Part shown: positions 7,796-17,380 of the stretch, piece by piece
Position numbering within the stretch: the stretch's first letter is position 1
Layout: every line of letters starts with the position of its first letter
Assembly: GCF_004634385.1 (NCBI RefSeq)
Contig: NZ_CP037895.1
Coordinates: 2,083,245 to 2,147,244 of the forward strand
DNA: 64,000 bases
Direction of reading: 5' to 3'
Source of the DNA: Thermaerobacter sp. FW80
GTDB taxonomy: Bacteria; Bacillota; Sulfobacillia; Thermaerobacterales; Thermaerobacteraceae
Notes under the pieces: generated by a model
Told to the model about the DNA's origin: nothing
Databases searched by the model: none
The model's input: only the letters and a program-made list of their open reading frames with translations
Made by a program: the position numbers and the translations under genes

Positions 7796-8098
7796 GGGGC
7801 CGCCCCAGGCTGGGCCGTGGCACGGGGGGCGGGGAGCGTGGAGCATGGCGGGACCGAGGGAGGTCGAGCCCGCAGCCGAGGCGGTCCCGGGCCGGCGGCG
7901 GAAGCCCGGACGGCGGGTCGCGGAGGAGGCCGCGGCGCGCCTCCGTCGGGCGAGGTGCCGGCCCCCGCGGGTGCACCGGTCGGGGGGGTAGCCGGCGGCT
8001 GCGGCGCCGGGCGCCCGGCCGCGGTGGGGACGCCCGCTCGCGGGGCGGTGGGGGCCGGTCCGGCCCCGGCCGAGGCCGCCGGCCGGGGCGACAACGGG
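7796..8098 (+). other. 303-bp tsf-pyrH spacer, no clear gene
   Basis: GC-rich low-complexity sequence with no promoter-like AT island and no terminator with a T-run. The pyrH frame stays open upstream to about 7817, but the extra sequence is Gly/Ala/Pro-rich and unlike UMP kinases, so it is read as non-coding. Confidence 0.5.
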
Positions 8099-8821
8099 AT
8101 GCCGCGGCCCCGCTACCGGCGGATCATGCTGAAGCTCTCGGGGGAGATGCTGGCCGGCGGCGGGTACGGCATCGACCCCGAGGTGGTCGACTCCATCGCC
8201 CGCCAGGTGCGGGAGGTGGTCGACCTGGGCGTCCAGGTGGCCATCGTCGTCGGCGGCGGCAACATCTGGCGCGGCGTGCAGGGCAGCGCCAAGGGCATCG
8301 ACCGGGCGACGTCGGACTACATGGGCATGTTGGCGACGGTGATCAACGCCCTGGCGCTGCAGGACGCGCTGGAGAAGCACGGCGTCGACACCCGGGTGCA
8401 GACGGCCATCGAGATGAAGGAGGTGGCCGAGCCGTACATCCGGCGACGGGCGATCCGCCACCTGGAGAAGGGGCGGGTGGTGATCTTCGCCGCCGGCACC
8501 GGCAATCCGTACTTCTCCACCGACACCACGGCGGCGCTGCGGGCGGCGGAGATCGAGGCGGAGATCTTCTTCAAGGCGACCAAGGAGGACGGCGTCTACG
8601 ACGCCGATCCGCGCCTCGACCCCAACGCCCGGAAGATCGACGAGATCGACTACCTGGAGATGCTCAACCGCGGTCTGCGGGTCATGGACTCCACGGCCAC
8701 GTCGCTCTGCATGGAGAACAACATCCCCATCCGGGTGTTCGACCTCAGCGTCCCCGGGAACATCCGGCGGGCCGTGCTGGGCGAGAACATCGGCACCTAC
8801 GTCAGGGGGGATCCCCGGTGA
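8099..8821 (+). CDS. pyrH: UMP kinase
   Basis: Phosphorylates UMP to UDP in pyrimidine nucleotide synthesis; hexameric amino-acid-kinase fold. It is 240 residues from ATG 8099. The N-terminal KLSGE nucleotide loop, [42 protein letters not shown] and [12 protein letters not shown] are all family signatures. The ribosome site is weak, so coupling with upstream translation or a start a few codons earlier is possible. The stop shares GTGA with the frr start. Confidence 0.95.
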   Translation: MPRPRYRRIMLKLSGEMLAGGGYGIDPEVVDSIARQVREVVDLGVQVAIVVGGGNIWRGVQGSAKGIDRATSDYMGMLATVINALALQDALEKHGVDTRVQTAIEMKEVAEPYIRRRAIRHLEKGRVVIFAAGTGNPYFSTDTTAALRAAEIEAEIFFKATKEDGVYDADPRLDPNARKIDEIDYLEMLNRGLRVMDSTATSLCMENNIPIRVFDLSVPGNIRRAVLGENIGTYVRGDPR

Positions 8822-9372
8822 TCGAGGACATCCTCCGCGAGGCCCGGGAACGCATGGAGGCCCGGGTGGAGAACTTCCGGCGGGAGCTGGCCACGGTCCG
8901 TGCGGGTCGCGCCACGCCTGCGCTGCTGGAGAAGATCCGCGTGGACTACTACGGCACGCCGACGCCCCTGCAACAGCTGGCGACCATCACCGCGCCGGAG
9001 CCGCGGATGCTGGTGGTGCAGCCCTGGGACAAGAGCGTGATGGGGGAGATCGAGAAGGCCATCGCCAAGTCGGACCTCGGCGTCAACCCCTCCAGCGACG
9101 GCCAGGTGATCCGCATCGTGCTGCCGCCCCTGACGGAGGAGACCCGCAACGAGCTGGTCAAGCGGGTGCGCAAGATGGCCGAGGAGGAGCGCGTGGCCGT
9201 CCGCAACATCCGCCGTCAGGCCAACGAGGACCTGGAGGAGCTGGAGGACGAGGGGTTCTCCGAGGACGAGATCCGGCGGGCCCAGGAGCGGGTCCAGGAG
9301 CTGACGGACCGGACCATCGCCCGCATCGACGAGCTCCTGGCCGGCAAGGAGAAGGAGATCCGCGAGGTGTGA
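8818..9372 (+). CDS. frr: Ribosome recycling factor
   Basis: Splits post-termination ribosomes together with EF-G. It has 184 residues and the full family pattern: [22 protein letters not shown] at the N-terminus, [14 protein letters not shown], the [20 protein letters not shown] loop and the long C-terminal helices. The GTG start overlaps the pyrH stop by 4 bp, and its own stop overlaps the next gene by 4 bp (GTGA), so three genes are tightly coupled. Confidence 0.97.
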   Translation: MIEDILREARERMEARVENFRRELATVRAGRATPALLEKIRVDYYGTPTPLQQLATITAPEPRMLVVQPWDKSVMGEIEKAIAKSDLGVNPSSDGQVIRIVLPPLTEETRNELVKRVRKMAEEERVAVRNIRRQANEDLEELEDEGFSEDEIRRAQERVQELTDRTIARIDELLAGKEKEIREV

Positions 9373-9935
9373 GGGAGCTCGGCGAGCTGGTCGGCCTGCC
9401 CCTGGCGGAGGCGCGCCGGCGCCTGGAGGGGGCAGGCCTCGTCGTCCAGGTGACGGTCACCGCCGCCCCGGACGAACCGGCCCGGCGCCGAGCCCGCCAG
9501 GTCGGGCCGCGCGCCACCCTCTGGCGGGTGGTGCGGGCGGAGTGGGCGCGGGCTGGGGCCGGCGATCCCGACGCGGGATCGCCCGGTGCGGACGGTCGGG
9601 CCGGATCCGGCCGGCGGCACGGTGGTGCTCCCTCCAGGATCGCCGGCGCCGTCGGCGCGGGGCGCCCGGCCACCATGGGGGGCGAGGGGGCCGGCGCCGC
9701 GGCGGTCGGGGGCGGCGGAGCGGTGCCCTGCGGCGGGGAGGCGGACGACGGGGCGCCCGCGGAGGGGACGGACGGCGGGAACGCCGAGGGACCGCGGACG
9801 GTGCGGCTCGTGGTGGCCGCCTTCCCCCTGCCGCCGCTGCCGCGGGCCGACCTGGAGGGGGCCCTGGGGGAGGCGGCGCGGGCCAGCTGGGGGCCGCCCA
9901 CCGCCGGAGAGGGCGGCGGGTCCGAGGGGCCGTGA
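9369..9935 (+). CDS. Small PASTA-like protein coupled to frr
   Basis: Not a standard member of this gene cluster. It is 188 residues. The first 35 residues ([27 protein letters not shown]) match the pattern of a PASTA repeat, a fold that in penicillin-binding proteins and Ser/Thr kinases senses cell-wall fragments. The rest is Gly/Ala-rich linker followed by a short hydrophobic [25 protein letters not shown] segment that could be a second degenerate repeat. No signal peptide or membrane helix is visible. The GTG overlaps frr (GTGA), and uppS follows, so a link to envelope precursor supply is conceivable but unproven. CCGGTTCGTCC occurs inverted at 9470-9480. Confidence 0.6.
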   Translation: MRELGELVGLPLAEARRRLEGAGLVVQVTVTAAPDEPARRRARQVGPRATLWRVVRAEWARAGAGDPDAGSPGADGRAGSGRRHGGAPSRIAGAVGAGRPATMGGEGAGAAAVGGGGAVPCGGEADDGAPAEGTDGGNAEGPRTVRLVVAAFPLPPLPRADLEGALGEAARASWGPPTAGEGGGSEGP

Positions 9936-10024
9936 GGCGTCCCGGCGGGCCGGGAGGCGACCGGGCGGCGGGTCCGGGGGTCGGGGGCCGCCGGGTCGAC
10001 CGTCGGGTGAAGGGGAGGAAGCCG

Positions 10025-11218
10025 GTGACCGATCCCGTCACGCAGCGAGGCCCGTCCGTGCCGCCACCGGAAGAGGCGGAGCTGCTGCGCCGCGTCGAGC
10101 GGGTCCGGGCCATGGGGCGGATGCCCCGGCATGTGGCCATCATCATGGACGGCAACGGGCGGTGGGCCCAGCGCCGGGGCTGGCCGCGGGTGGCCGGGCA
10201 CCGGGCCGGGGTCGAGAGCGTGCGGGCGATCGTGCGCTTCGCCGGCGACATCGGGCTCGAGGTGCTGACCCTCTACGCCTTCTCCACCGAGAACTGGCGG
10301 CGGCCGCCCGCGGAGGTCCGGGCCCTGATGGGCCTGCTGGTGGAGCACATCCGCCGGGACCTCGACGAGCTCGACCGCAACGGCGTGCAGATCCGGGTCA
10401 TCGGCGACCCCGAGGGGCTGCCGCCGACGCCGCGGCGGGAGGTGCTCCGCGCCGTCGAGACCACCCGGTCCAATGGCCGCATGATCCTGGTCCTGGCCCT
10501 GAACTACGGGGCGCGCTGGGAGCTGGCGCGAGCGGCGCGGCTGCTGGCCGCCAAGGCGGCGCGCGGGGAGATCGACCCCCAGGCCATCGACGAGGCGATG
10601 CTGGCCGCCCACCTGCAGACCGCCGACCTGCCGGACCCCGACCTGGTGATCCGCCCCAGCGGTGAGTGGCGGATCTCCAACTTCCTGCTCTGGCAGATCG
10701 CCTACAGCGAGCTCTGGTTCACCCCCATTGCCTGGCCCGACTTCCGCCCCGTCCACCTGGTGGAGGCCATCGAGGCCTATGCCCACCGGGAGCGCCGCTT
10801 CGGGGGGCTGGGGCCGGGTGCCGGCCGCCCGGGGGGTGCCATGGCGCCGGGGGAGGTGCCGGGATCCTCGCCTCCAGGCCCACCCCGGCTCCGGCCGCCC
10901 GCCGACGCCGGGCAGGGCGCGGGAGGGACCGACGGCGGACGCGAGGACCCTGCAGGATGCGGGCCCGCGGACGCCCCGGGGCGGCTCCTGGGGCGGGGCG
11001 GCGCCGGGGTCGGCGCCGCCCCGCCCCAGGCGGTGTCGCCGGGGGGCGACACCGGCGGCTGGCCGTGGGCCGACGGTGCCCCGGGTGACGGGGCGGGAAC
11101 CCCGGCGGGACGCGGCGCAACCCGTGCCCCGGTGACGACGGGCGGCGGCCAGCCCCCGGCCGCGCCGGGCGGGGGTCGCCGCCCCGGCGGCGAGGCCGGA
11201 GCCGAGGGACGATGCTGA
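10025..11218 (+). CDS. uppS: Undecaprenyl diphosphate synthase with a long low-complexity tail
   Basis: cis-Prenyltransferase adding eight isopentenyl units to farnesyl-PP for the lipid carrier of wall synthesis. The GTG at 10025 follows GGAGGAA. The catalytic core (about 30-260) shows HVAIIMDGNGRWA with the catalytic Asp, GHRAG, YAFSTENWRRP, NYGARWELARA and PDLVIRPSGEWRISNFLLWQ. The remaining about 135 residues are Gly/Pro/Ala-rich, without hydrophobic clusters; the usual protein ends near residue 255. The frame remains open and overlaps cdsA (ATGCTGA), so the tail is probably translated, though a sequencing frameshift near 10810 would also extend it. Confidence 0.93.
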   Translation: MTDPVTQRGPSVPPPEEAELLRRVERVRAMGRMPRHVAIIMDGNGRWAQRRGWPRVAGHRAGVESVRAIVRFAGDIGLEVLTLYAFSTENWRRPPAEVRALMGLLVEHIRRDLDELDRNGVQIRVIGDPEGLPPTPRREVLRAVETTRSNGRMILVLALNYGARWELARAARLLAAKAARGEIDPQAIDEAMLAAHLQTADLPDPDLVIRPSGEWRISNFLLWQIAYSELWFTPIAWPDFRPVHLVEAIEAYAHRERRFGGLGPGAGRPGGAMAPGEVPGSSPPGPPRLRPPADAGQGAGGTDGGREDPAGCGPADAPGRLLGRGGAGVGAAPPQAVSPGGDTGGWPWADGAPGDGAGTPAGRGATRAPVTTGGGQPPAAPGGGRRPGGEAGAEGRC

Positions 11219-12075
11219 CGGCGCGTCTGGCTACCGCCGCCGTCCTGCTCCCGCCGGTCCTCGCCGCCGTCTGGTGGGGCGGTGGCGCCCTGGCGTCGGT
11301 CCTCGCGGCGGTGGGCCTGCTGGCCGGCTGGGAGGCCGCCGGGCTGCTGGCGGAGGCCATGGCTTGGGCGGGCGGGGCGAAGGCCAGCCGGGCCGGGTGG
11401 CGCCGGCTGCGGGCGGTGGGCGCTGTGGCGGGGATCCTGCCGATGGGCGCCCTGGCGCTGCTGCCATGGCCGCCCGCGGCGGCCATGGCAGCAGCGCCGC
11501 TGGCCGCGGCGGTGGTGGGGGCGGCGGCCGCCGCCCCCACCACCGCCGCCGGGGCGGGCTCGTCGGCGGGCCCGCTGGGAGGCGGGGCGGCGGGCCCGCT
11601 GCGAGGCGGGGTGGTGGCGGCGGGGGTGGCCGCGTGGGTCGGGATCCCCCTGGCGTGCGCCCTCTGGCTCCGGCAGGCCGGGCCGGCGTGGCTGCTGGTG
11701 CCGCTGGTCATCCTGTGGGTCCAGGACACCGCGGCCTTCTTCGTCGGACGGGCATGGGGACGGCGGCCGCTGGCGCCGCGGATCTCCCCGGGGAAGACCT
11801 GGGAGGGCGCAGCGGGCGGCCTGGCCGGCGCCCTGGTGGCGGCGGCCCTTCTGGCAGGCCTGCTCGACCGCTCCGCCTTGGAGCTGCTGCCGGCGGCGGC
11901 CGGGACGGCGGTGGCGGGACAGCTGGGCGACCTCTGGGAGTCGTGGTGGAAGCGGCGCGCAGGCCGCAAGGACTCCGGCTCCCTCTTGCCCGGGCACGGC
12001 GGCATGCTGGATCGGATCGACAGCCTGCTGCCGGCGCTGGTGCTGTTCGCCGCCTGGATGCGGCCGTGGCGCTAG
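11212..12075 (+). CDS. cdsA: Phosphatidate cytidylyltransferase
   Basis: Integral membrane enzyme making CDP-diacylglycerol from CTP and phosphatidate. The 287 residues are largely hydrophobic (several membrane spans from residue 5 on). The C-terminal CTP-binding signature is intact: QDTAAFFVGRAWGRRPLAPRISPGKTWEG, then KRRAGRKDSG...LPGHGGMLDRIDS. The central part is very Ala/Gly-rich (about 85-140) and has diverged. The ATG overlaps the uppS stop. Some 680 bp of repeat-rich spacer follow. Confidence 0.93.
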   Translation: MLTARLATAAVLLPPVLAAVWWGGGALASVLAAVGLLAGWEAAGLLAEAMAWAGGAKASRAGWRRLRAVGAVAGILPMGALALLPWPPAAAMAAAPLAAAVVGAAAAAPTTAAGAGSSAGPLGGGAAGPLRGGVVAAGVAAWVGIPLACALWLRQAGPAWLLVPLVILWVQDTAAFFVGRAWGRRPLAPRISPGKTWEGAAGGLAGALVAAALLAGLLDRSALELLPAAAGTAVAGQLGDLWESWWKRRAGRKDSGSLLPGHGGMLDRIDSLLPALVLFAAWMRPWR

Positions 12076-12186
12076 GGCCGGCGGGGGCGGCGGACGCGGG
12101 CGGAGGCCGGCGGCGGGGGGATGGGCGGGGCCGGGCGGTCCGGATTGCCGATCCTGGGGCCCTGATCCAGGGGGCGGCGCCGCGTC

Positions 12187-12365
12187 GTGGCGGGCGGGGC
12201 GGCACATGGGGCGCCGGGGGCGCCGTGGACGTGATGGCGTGCCGGGATGGCCGGGGCGGCAAAGGGTGCGCGGGATACCGTGGACGCGACGGTGGGGCGT
12301 GGCGGCCGTAGCGGCCGGGATGGCTGGGGCGGTACACGGGGCGCTCGGGGTGGGGTGCGAGCCAC
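12187..12365. repeat. Degenerate GC-rich repeats after cdsA
   Basis: Three loose copies of a unit built around GGGGCGGCA (12196, 12253; variant GGGGCGGTA at 12326), 57 and 73 bp apart, each followed by a GGGGCGC/GGGTGCGC block. They lie in the 683-bp cdsA-dxr spacer (12076-12758), which otherwise shows no gene and no promoter-like AT island. Confidence 0.45.
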
Positions 12366-12531
12366 GCCGTGGCCTTCCTACGGTCCAGGGGACCCCGGCG
12401 GCCCGGCGGCCGCTCGGGGTACCGTCGGGGCGTCCGGGGTGTCCGTTGGGACGAGGATCCCGACGCCGAGCGGGCCTCGGGACCCGCCCTGGAGCGGACG
12501 CCTAGGACGGCGGCAGGCCGTGCCAGTGCGC

Positions 12532-12555
12532 CGGCTGCGGCCGGAGGCCGTGGCC
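12532..12555 (+). repeat. 24-bp direct repeat of an internal dxr segment
   Basis: The 24 bases from CGGCTGCGGCC at 12532 are identical to 12912-12935 inside dxr. A second shared block, GGATCCCGACGCCG, occurs at 12456-12469 and again at 12941-12954. In the spacer the two blocks are in the opposite order to dxr, so it looks like a scrambled remnant of a dxr 5' duplication. Confidence 0.55.
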
Positions 12556-12758
12556 GCGGCCGTACGGACGAGGCACTGGCGTTCCGCCGGTGCGTCCAGG
12601 CCCCGGCACGGCATCGCGGCACCGGGCGATGCCGTGCGGATGGGCCGTCATCGCGCCGCCGGCGCGACCGGCCGGCGACATCCGGGCCCCGGGCGGTGCC
12701 GCGCGGGGGGTCGGGGCGGGCGCCTCCGCGGGCGCCCCGAAGGAGGCGGAGGACGGCG

Positions 12759-13970
12759 ATGGGCGAGGGACCGATGGGGGTCGTCATCCTGGGCAGTACG
12801 GGGTCCATCGGACAGCAGGCCGTGGAGGTCATCGCCCACATGCCGGAGCGGCTGCGGGCGGTGGCCCTGGGTGCCGCCCGGGACGGCCGGCGGCTGCTGG
12901 AGCAGGTGCGACGGCTGCGGCCGGAGGCCGTGGCCCTGGAGGATCCCGACGCCGGCCGGGCCTGGCGGCCGGCCCTGGAGCGGGAGGGCGTCCGGGTCCT
13001 GGTGGGCCCGGGCTCCGCGGAGGAACTGGCCACGTGGCCCGGTGCCGAGCGGGTGCTGGTGGCCATCACCGGGGCCGCGGGCCTGCGCCCCACCCTGGCC
13101 GCCCTGCGGGCCGGGCGGGACGTCGCCCTGGCCAACAAGGAGTCCCTGGTGGCCGCGGGTGCCCTGGTGACGGCCCAGGCGGCGGCCGCCGGTGTTCGCC
13201 TGTTGCCGGTGGACAGCGAGCACTCCGCCCTGTTCCAGTGCCTCGCGGGGCGGTCACCCGCGGAGGTGGAGCGCCTGATCCTGACGGCCTCGGGCGGTCC
13301 CTTCCGCGGCTGGCGCCCCGAGGCCCTGCGGGACGTGACCCCCGAGCAGGCCGTGCGCCACCCCAACTGGTCCATGGGCGCCAAGATCAGCGTCGACTGC
13401 GCCACCCTGATGAACAAGGGGCTGGAGGTCATCGAGGCGCACTGGCTCTTCGGCCTGCCCGCGTCCCGCATCGGGGTGGTGGTCCATCCCCAGAGCGTGG
13501 TCCACGGGCTGGTGGAGCTGCGGGACGGCGCCATGGTGGCGGTGCTGGCGCGGCCGGACATGCGCCAGCCGATCCAGTACGCCCTGTGCTATCCTGAACG
13601 TGGGCCCCGGCTGGTGGATCGCTTGGATCTGGCCGCCGTGGGCAAGCTGACCTTTGAGGAACCCGACACCCGCACCTTCCCGTGCCTCGCGCTGGCGTAC
13701 CGCGCCCTGGAGACCGGGGGGACGGCGCCGGCCGTGCTCAACGCCGCCAACGAGGAGGCCGTCGCGGCCTTCCTGGCCGGCCGGCTGCCCTTCCCGGGGA
13801 TCGCGGAGACCGTCGCGGCGGTGCTGGACCGGCACCGGGCGCGACCGGTGACGGGTCTCGACGACGTGCTGGAGGCCGACGCCTGGGCGCGGGAGGAAGC
13901 TCGAGCCCAGATGGCGGGGCCGCCGCGAACGGCCGTGGGACCCGGGGGCGCGGCATCGCCGCCGGCGTGA
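12759..13970 (+). CDS. dxr: 1-deoxy-D-xylulose 5-phosphate reductoisomerase
   Basis: Second committed step of the MEP isoprenoid pathway (DXP to MEP, NADPH and a divalent metal). It is 403 residues from ATG 12759, preceded by AAGGAGGCGGAGGA. The NADPH loop GSTGSIGQQ lies at about 12-20; ALANKESLV, PVDSEHSALFQ (metal ligands Asp and Glu), TASGGPFRGW, HPNWSMGAKISVD and NKGLEVIEAHWLF follow. The C-terminal 15 residues are a Gly/Pro tail. It forms a unit with rseP and ispG. Confidence 0.96.
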   Translation: MGEGPMGVVILGSTGSIGQQAVEVIAHMPERLRAVALGAARDGRRLLEQVRRLRPEAVALEDPDAGRAWRPALEREGVRVLVGPGSAEELATWPGAERVLVAITGAAGLRPTLAALRAGRDVALANKESLVAAGALVTAQAAAAGVRLLPVDSEHSALFQCLAGRSPAEVERLILTASGGPFRGWRPEALRDVTPEQAVRHPNWSMGAKISVDCATLMNKGLEVIEAHWLFGLPASRIGVVVHPQSVVHGLVELRDGAMVAVLARPDMRQPIQYALCYPERGPRLVDRLDLAAVGKLTFEEPDTRTFPCLALAYRALETGGTAPAVLNAANEEAVAAFLAGRLPFPGIAETVAAVLDRHRARPVTGLDDVLEADAWAREEARAQMAGPPRTAVGPGGAASPPA

Positions 13971-14470
13971 CGGCGCGGCGTCGGGGGTGCGGGACGCCCG
14001 CGGACCCGACGGCGTCGGTGCGAGCCGGCGGAGCCGCGGGGCGGTTCGAGGTGCGCCAGCGGGCGGCGGCGCGGCGGCCCGCCCGCCGCGCAGGGGCCGT
14101 GGGCCGGGGGCGGCCGTCCAGCGGGCGACCGCGCGGGAACCGGGGCGGTGGCCGGTCCGCCCCGCGGGGCGAGCCGGTGGGAGCCGGACGGCGCCCGCCC
14201 GCCGCCCCGGGCGATCCGCCGGGAACAGGGTCCGGGGCCCGGCCGGCCGCAGCGGGCATCCGCCGGGGAACACGGTCCGGGGTCCGTCCGGCCGCAGCGG
14301 GCGATCCGCGGGCATCCGGGCGGATCCCGCGGCAAGGTGTGGCGCCCCGCGCCCGGGCCGGTGGGGACGGCTTCGGGCCGGGCCGCGAGGCCGCGCGGGA
14401 CCGGACGCCGCAGGCGGTGCCTGAGGCGGCCGCCGTGGCGGGGCCGGCAGACCAGGCAGGTGGTGGGTCG
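13971..14470 (+). repeat. 500-bp spacer with 45-bp tandem repeat (14209-14330)
   Basis: Within the dxr-rseP spacer, a unit of exactly 45 bp starts at 14209, 14254 and 14299; the first two copies are near-identical (GGGC(G)ATCCGCCGGG...GGCCGCAGC), the third partial. Because 45 is a multiple of three and the rseP frame is open throughout, it would encode a 15-residue repeat (ending RPAAA), but nothing else supports translation. The rest of the spacer is GC-rich and featureless. Confidence 0.7.
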
Positions 14471-15508
14471 GTGGCGCTCCTTTGGACGGTGGCCGTCTTC
14501 GCGCTGCTCATCGTGATCCACGAGCTCGGCCACTTCTGGGCGGCCAAGCGCAGCGGCGTGCTGGTGCACGAGTTCTCCCTGGGCTTCGGTCCCCGGCTGG
14601 CCTTCGTCCGGCGCGGCGAGACGGAGTACAGCCTGCGGCTGCTGCCGCTGGGCGGGTTCGTCCGCATGGCGGGGATGCAGCCCGAGGAGGAGGGGCTCGA
14701 GCGGGTCCCTCCGGAACGCCGGTTCCTCGGGCGCCCCCTGGGCGATCGGTTTCGGATCATCGCCGCGGGACCGGTCATGAACGTGGTCCTGGCGGTGGTG
14801 CTCTTCACCCTGGTCTTCGCGGTCATCGGCGTGCCCGTCGCCCGACCCGTGGTCGGCGAGGTGGTGGCCGGATACCCCGCCGCCGAGGCCGGGCTGCAGC
14901 CGGGGGACCGGATCCTCACCATCGACGGTCGCCGCATCGCGTCCTGGGAACAGGTGGTGGCGGCCATCCAGGCGGCGGGGGGCCGCGCCGTGGAGCTCAC
15001 CGTCCAGCGGGGCGACCGCGTGCTCACCGTGCGCGTCACCCCCCGACCCGATCCCCAGCGCCCGGGGGTCGGCGTCGTGGGGATCCGGCCCCAACTGGAG
15101 ACCATGCGGACGGGGGTCCTGCAGGCCCTGGTCCAGGGGGCCGAGGCGACGTACCGCGTGGCGGCCGGGTTCGTCCTCGCCCTGGTGCACATGGCCACCG
15201 GCCGGGGCGGGTTCGACGTCATCGGGCCCGTGGGCATCGGGCAGCAGATCGGCGAAGCCGCCCAGGTGGGGCTGAGCCAGGTGGTGCTGCTGGCCGCGGT
15301 GCTGTCCGCCAACCTGGCCCTGGTCAACCTCCTGCCCGTCCCCGCCCTGGACGGCGGTCGCCTGCTGTTCCTGGCCGTCGAGGCGGTGCGGGGGCGGCCG
15401 GTGGACCCGGAACAGGAGAACCTGATCCACTTCCTGGGCTTCGCGCTCCTGATGCTCCTGGCCATCGTGATCACGTACCGCGACCTGGTGCGCCTGGGGG
15501 CGTCGTGA
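14471..15508 (+). CDS. rseP: Site-2 membrane zinc protease RseP/RasP
   Basis: Intramembrane metalloprotease that clips anti-sigma factors and leftover signal peptides. The 345-residue product from GTG 14471 begins directly with the first membrane span carrying H17-E-L-G-H21, has a central PDZ domain (about 125-200, VVGEVVAGYPAAEAGLQPGDRIL), and ends with the second zinc motif NLLPVPALDGG (Asp294) and a final span. Start choice: the protease family begins within a few residues of this position, and the upstream open frame is low-complexity. Same location as rasP in B. subtilis, between dxr and proS. Confidence 0.94.
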   Translation: MALLWTVAVFALLIVIHELGHFWAAKRSGVLVHEFSLGFGPRLAFVRRGETEYSLRLLPLGGFVRMAGMQPEEEGLERVPPERRFLGRPLGDRFRIIAAGPVMNVVLAVVLFTLVFAVIGVPVARPVVGEVVAGYPAAEAGLQPGDRILTIDGRRIASWEQVVAAIQAAGGRAVELTVQRGDRVLTVRVTPRPDPQRPGVGVVGIRPQLETMRTGVLQALVQGAEATYRVAAGFVLALVHMATGRGGFDVIGPVGIGQQIGEAAQVGLSQVVLLAAVLSANLALVNLLPVPALDGGRLLFLAVEAVRGRPVDPEQENLIHFLGFALLMLLAIVITYRDLVRLGAS

Positions 15509-15709
15509 CCGGGGCGGGGACGGCCGGCGACGCGCCGGCGCGTGCGCGTCGGGGGGTGCGGCGACTCCCGACCGGGCGCATCGGGCCGCGGGGTGGGCCC
15601 GGCGCCGCCCGGGCCCGGCATCCGCCGGCAGCGAAGAGGTTGCGGGGGAAGCCGGCAGGGGGACGGGGTGGATTCCGGTGCGGCGCCGCCGGGGCGGAGG
15701 AAGGAGCCC

Positions 15710-16969
15710 ATGATGCAGATCGGCCCCAAGCCACGCCGCAAGACGCCCACCGTGTGGGTGGGGCCCGTGCCCATCGGTGGCGACCATCCCGTGGTGGTCC
15801 AGTCGATGACCAACACGGACACCGCCGACGTGGAGGCCACGGCGAACCAGGTGATCGAGCTGGCGCGGGCGGGCAGCGAGATCGTGCGGATCACCGTCAA
15901 CCACGAGGAGGCCGCGGCGGCGGTGCCCCGCATCGTCGAGCGGGTGCGGGCCGCCGGGTTCTCGACCCCGCTGGTGGGCGACTTCCACTACAATGGCCAC
16001 GTGCTCCTGACCCGCTTCCCCGAGTGCGCCCGGGCCCTGGACAAGTACCGCATCAACCCGGGCAACGTGGGCACCCGCCAGCGGGACCGCAACTTCGCCC
16101 AGATCATCGAGGTGGCGCTGAAGTACGACAAGCCGGTTCGCATCGGTGTGAACTGGGGTTCATTGGACCAGCAGCTGCTCACCGAGCTGATGGACGCCAA
16201 CGCCCGCCGGCCCCAGCCGCGCAGCGCCCGGGAGGTGGTCCTCGAGGCCATGGTGGAGAGCGCCCTGCGGTCGGCGCGGCTGGCGGAGGAGCTGGGCATG
16301 CCCCACGACCGCATCGTCCTCAGCGCCAAGGTCTCCGAGGTCCAGGACCTGATCGCCGTGTACCGCGAGCTGGCGGCGCGGTGCGACTACCCGCTGCACC
16401 TCGGCCTGACCGAGGCCGGCATGGGGATGAAGGGCATCGTCGCCAGCACGGCCGGGCTCGCGGTGCTCCTGCAGGAGGGGATCGGCGACACGATCCGGGT
16501 GTCGCTGACGCCCACGCCCGGCGGCGATCGGGCGGAGGAGGTGCGGGTCGCCCAGCAGATCCTCCAGTCCCTGGGGCTCCGCTCCTTCATGCCCCAGGTC
16601 AGCTCCTGTCCCGGGTGCGGCCGCACCGCCAGCACCTTCTTCCAGGCGATGGCGCGGGAGGTGCAGGCCTACATCCAGCGGCGCATGCCCGAGTGGCGCC
16701 AGCGGTACCCCGGCGTGGAGGAGCTCAAGGTGGCCGTGATGGGCTGCGTCGTCAACGGACCGGGCGAGAGCCGGCACGCCGACATCGGCATCTCCCTGCC
16801 CGGCACCTTCGAGGAGCCCACCGCCCCGGTCTACGTCGACGGCGAGAAGTACACCACCCTGCGCGGCGACGACGTGGTGCCCCGCTTCCTGGAGATCCTC
16901 GAGGACTACGTGGCCCGCCGCTTCGGCGGGCGGGGCGGGGCCGGGGCAGGACGCCGCACCGGCGCGTAG
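15710..16969 (+). CDS. ispG: 4-hydroxy-3-methylbut-2-en-1-yl diphosphate synthase IspG (GcpE)
   Basis: Iron-sulfur enzyme of the MEP pathway converting MEcPP to HMBPP. It is 419 residues from ATG 15710 behind GGAGGAAGGAG. The TIM-barrel part starts [20 protein letters not shown]; the 4Fe-4S ligands are Cys300 and Cys303 (SSCPGCGRT) and Cys346 ([10 protein letters not shown]). [14 protein letters not shown] is typical. The final 15 residues are Gly/Arg rich. With dxr two genes upstream it forms a small isoprenoid cluster. Confidence 0.96.
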   Translation: MMQIGPKPRRKTPTVWVGPVPIGGDHPVVVQSMTNTDTADVEATANQVIELARAGSEIVRITVNHEEAAAAVPRIVERVRAAGFSTPLVGDFHYNGHVLLTRFPECARALDKYRINPGNVGTRQRDRNFAQIIEVALKYDKPVRIGVNWGSLDQQLLTELMDANARRPQPRSAREVVLEAMVESALRSARLAEELGMPHDRIVLSAKVSEVQDLIAVYRELAARCDYPLHLGLTEAGMGMKGIVASTAGLAVLLQEGIGDTIRVSLTPTPGGDRAEEVRVAQQILQSLGLRSFMPQVSSCPGCGRTASTFFQAMAREVQAYIQRRMPEWRQRYPGVEELKVAVMGCVVNGPGESRHADIGISLPGTFEEPTAPVYVDGEKYTTLRGDDVVPRFLEILEDYVARRFGGRGGAGAGRRTGA

Positions 16970-17057
16970 GGCGCCCCAAGGGTCGGCGGGTGCGGGCGGT
17001 CGCCCGCCGGGGAAGCCGGTGTGCAGGGCCAACCGGGGGGCGGGCGCGCGGGTCCGG

Positions 17058-17180
17058 GAGGGCGCTCGCCGGGCGAGCCGGGGCCCAGGACCGGGGCGGG
17101 CCGCCATGCGAGCCAGCTCGAGAGGGCGCCCGCCGAACGAGCCAGGGCCCACGGCCAACCGCCATGCGAGCCGGCCCGGG
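17058..17180. repeat. Degenerate tandem repeat in the ispG-proS spacer
   Basis: A unit beginning GAGGGCGC and ending CCGCCATGCGAGCC occurs at 17058-17121 and 17122-17178, the second with a short internal deletion; a partial third follows. Further on, a 15-bp unit (GGCGGCATGGCCCAG) is tandemly duplicated at 17339-17368. The 615-bp spacer holds no gene up to the proS promoter. Confidence 0.55.
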
Positions 17181-17380
17181 AGGCCTCCCGTCATGCGACC
17201 GGGCGCGGACGCTACGCTGCGGGTGGCCCAGGCCGCCCGGGCCGAGGGAGGTCGGAGCGAGGGACGGCGGAGCGCCGGCGCGGGCGCCGGGGGCGTCCAC
17301 CGGGCTGTCGGCCCCGCGACGGGGGCCGCGGGGGACGGGGCGGCATGGCCCAGGGCGGCATGGCCCAGGGGCGGCGCATC

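Noticed and set aside
14209-14330. CRISPR-like repeats
   Set aside because: Copies are directly adjacent with no unique spacers and no cas genes are present.
14655-15186. Extra GGTTCGTCC matches in rseP (14655, 15178) as members of the dispersed motif
   Set aside because: They lack the CC prefix and are in frame as Gly-Phe-Val in conserved protein positions, so codon use explains them.
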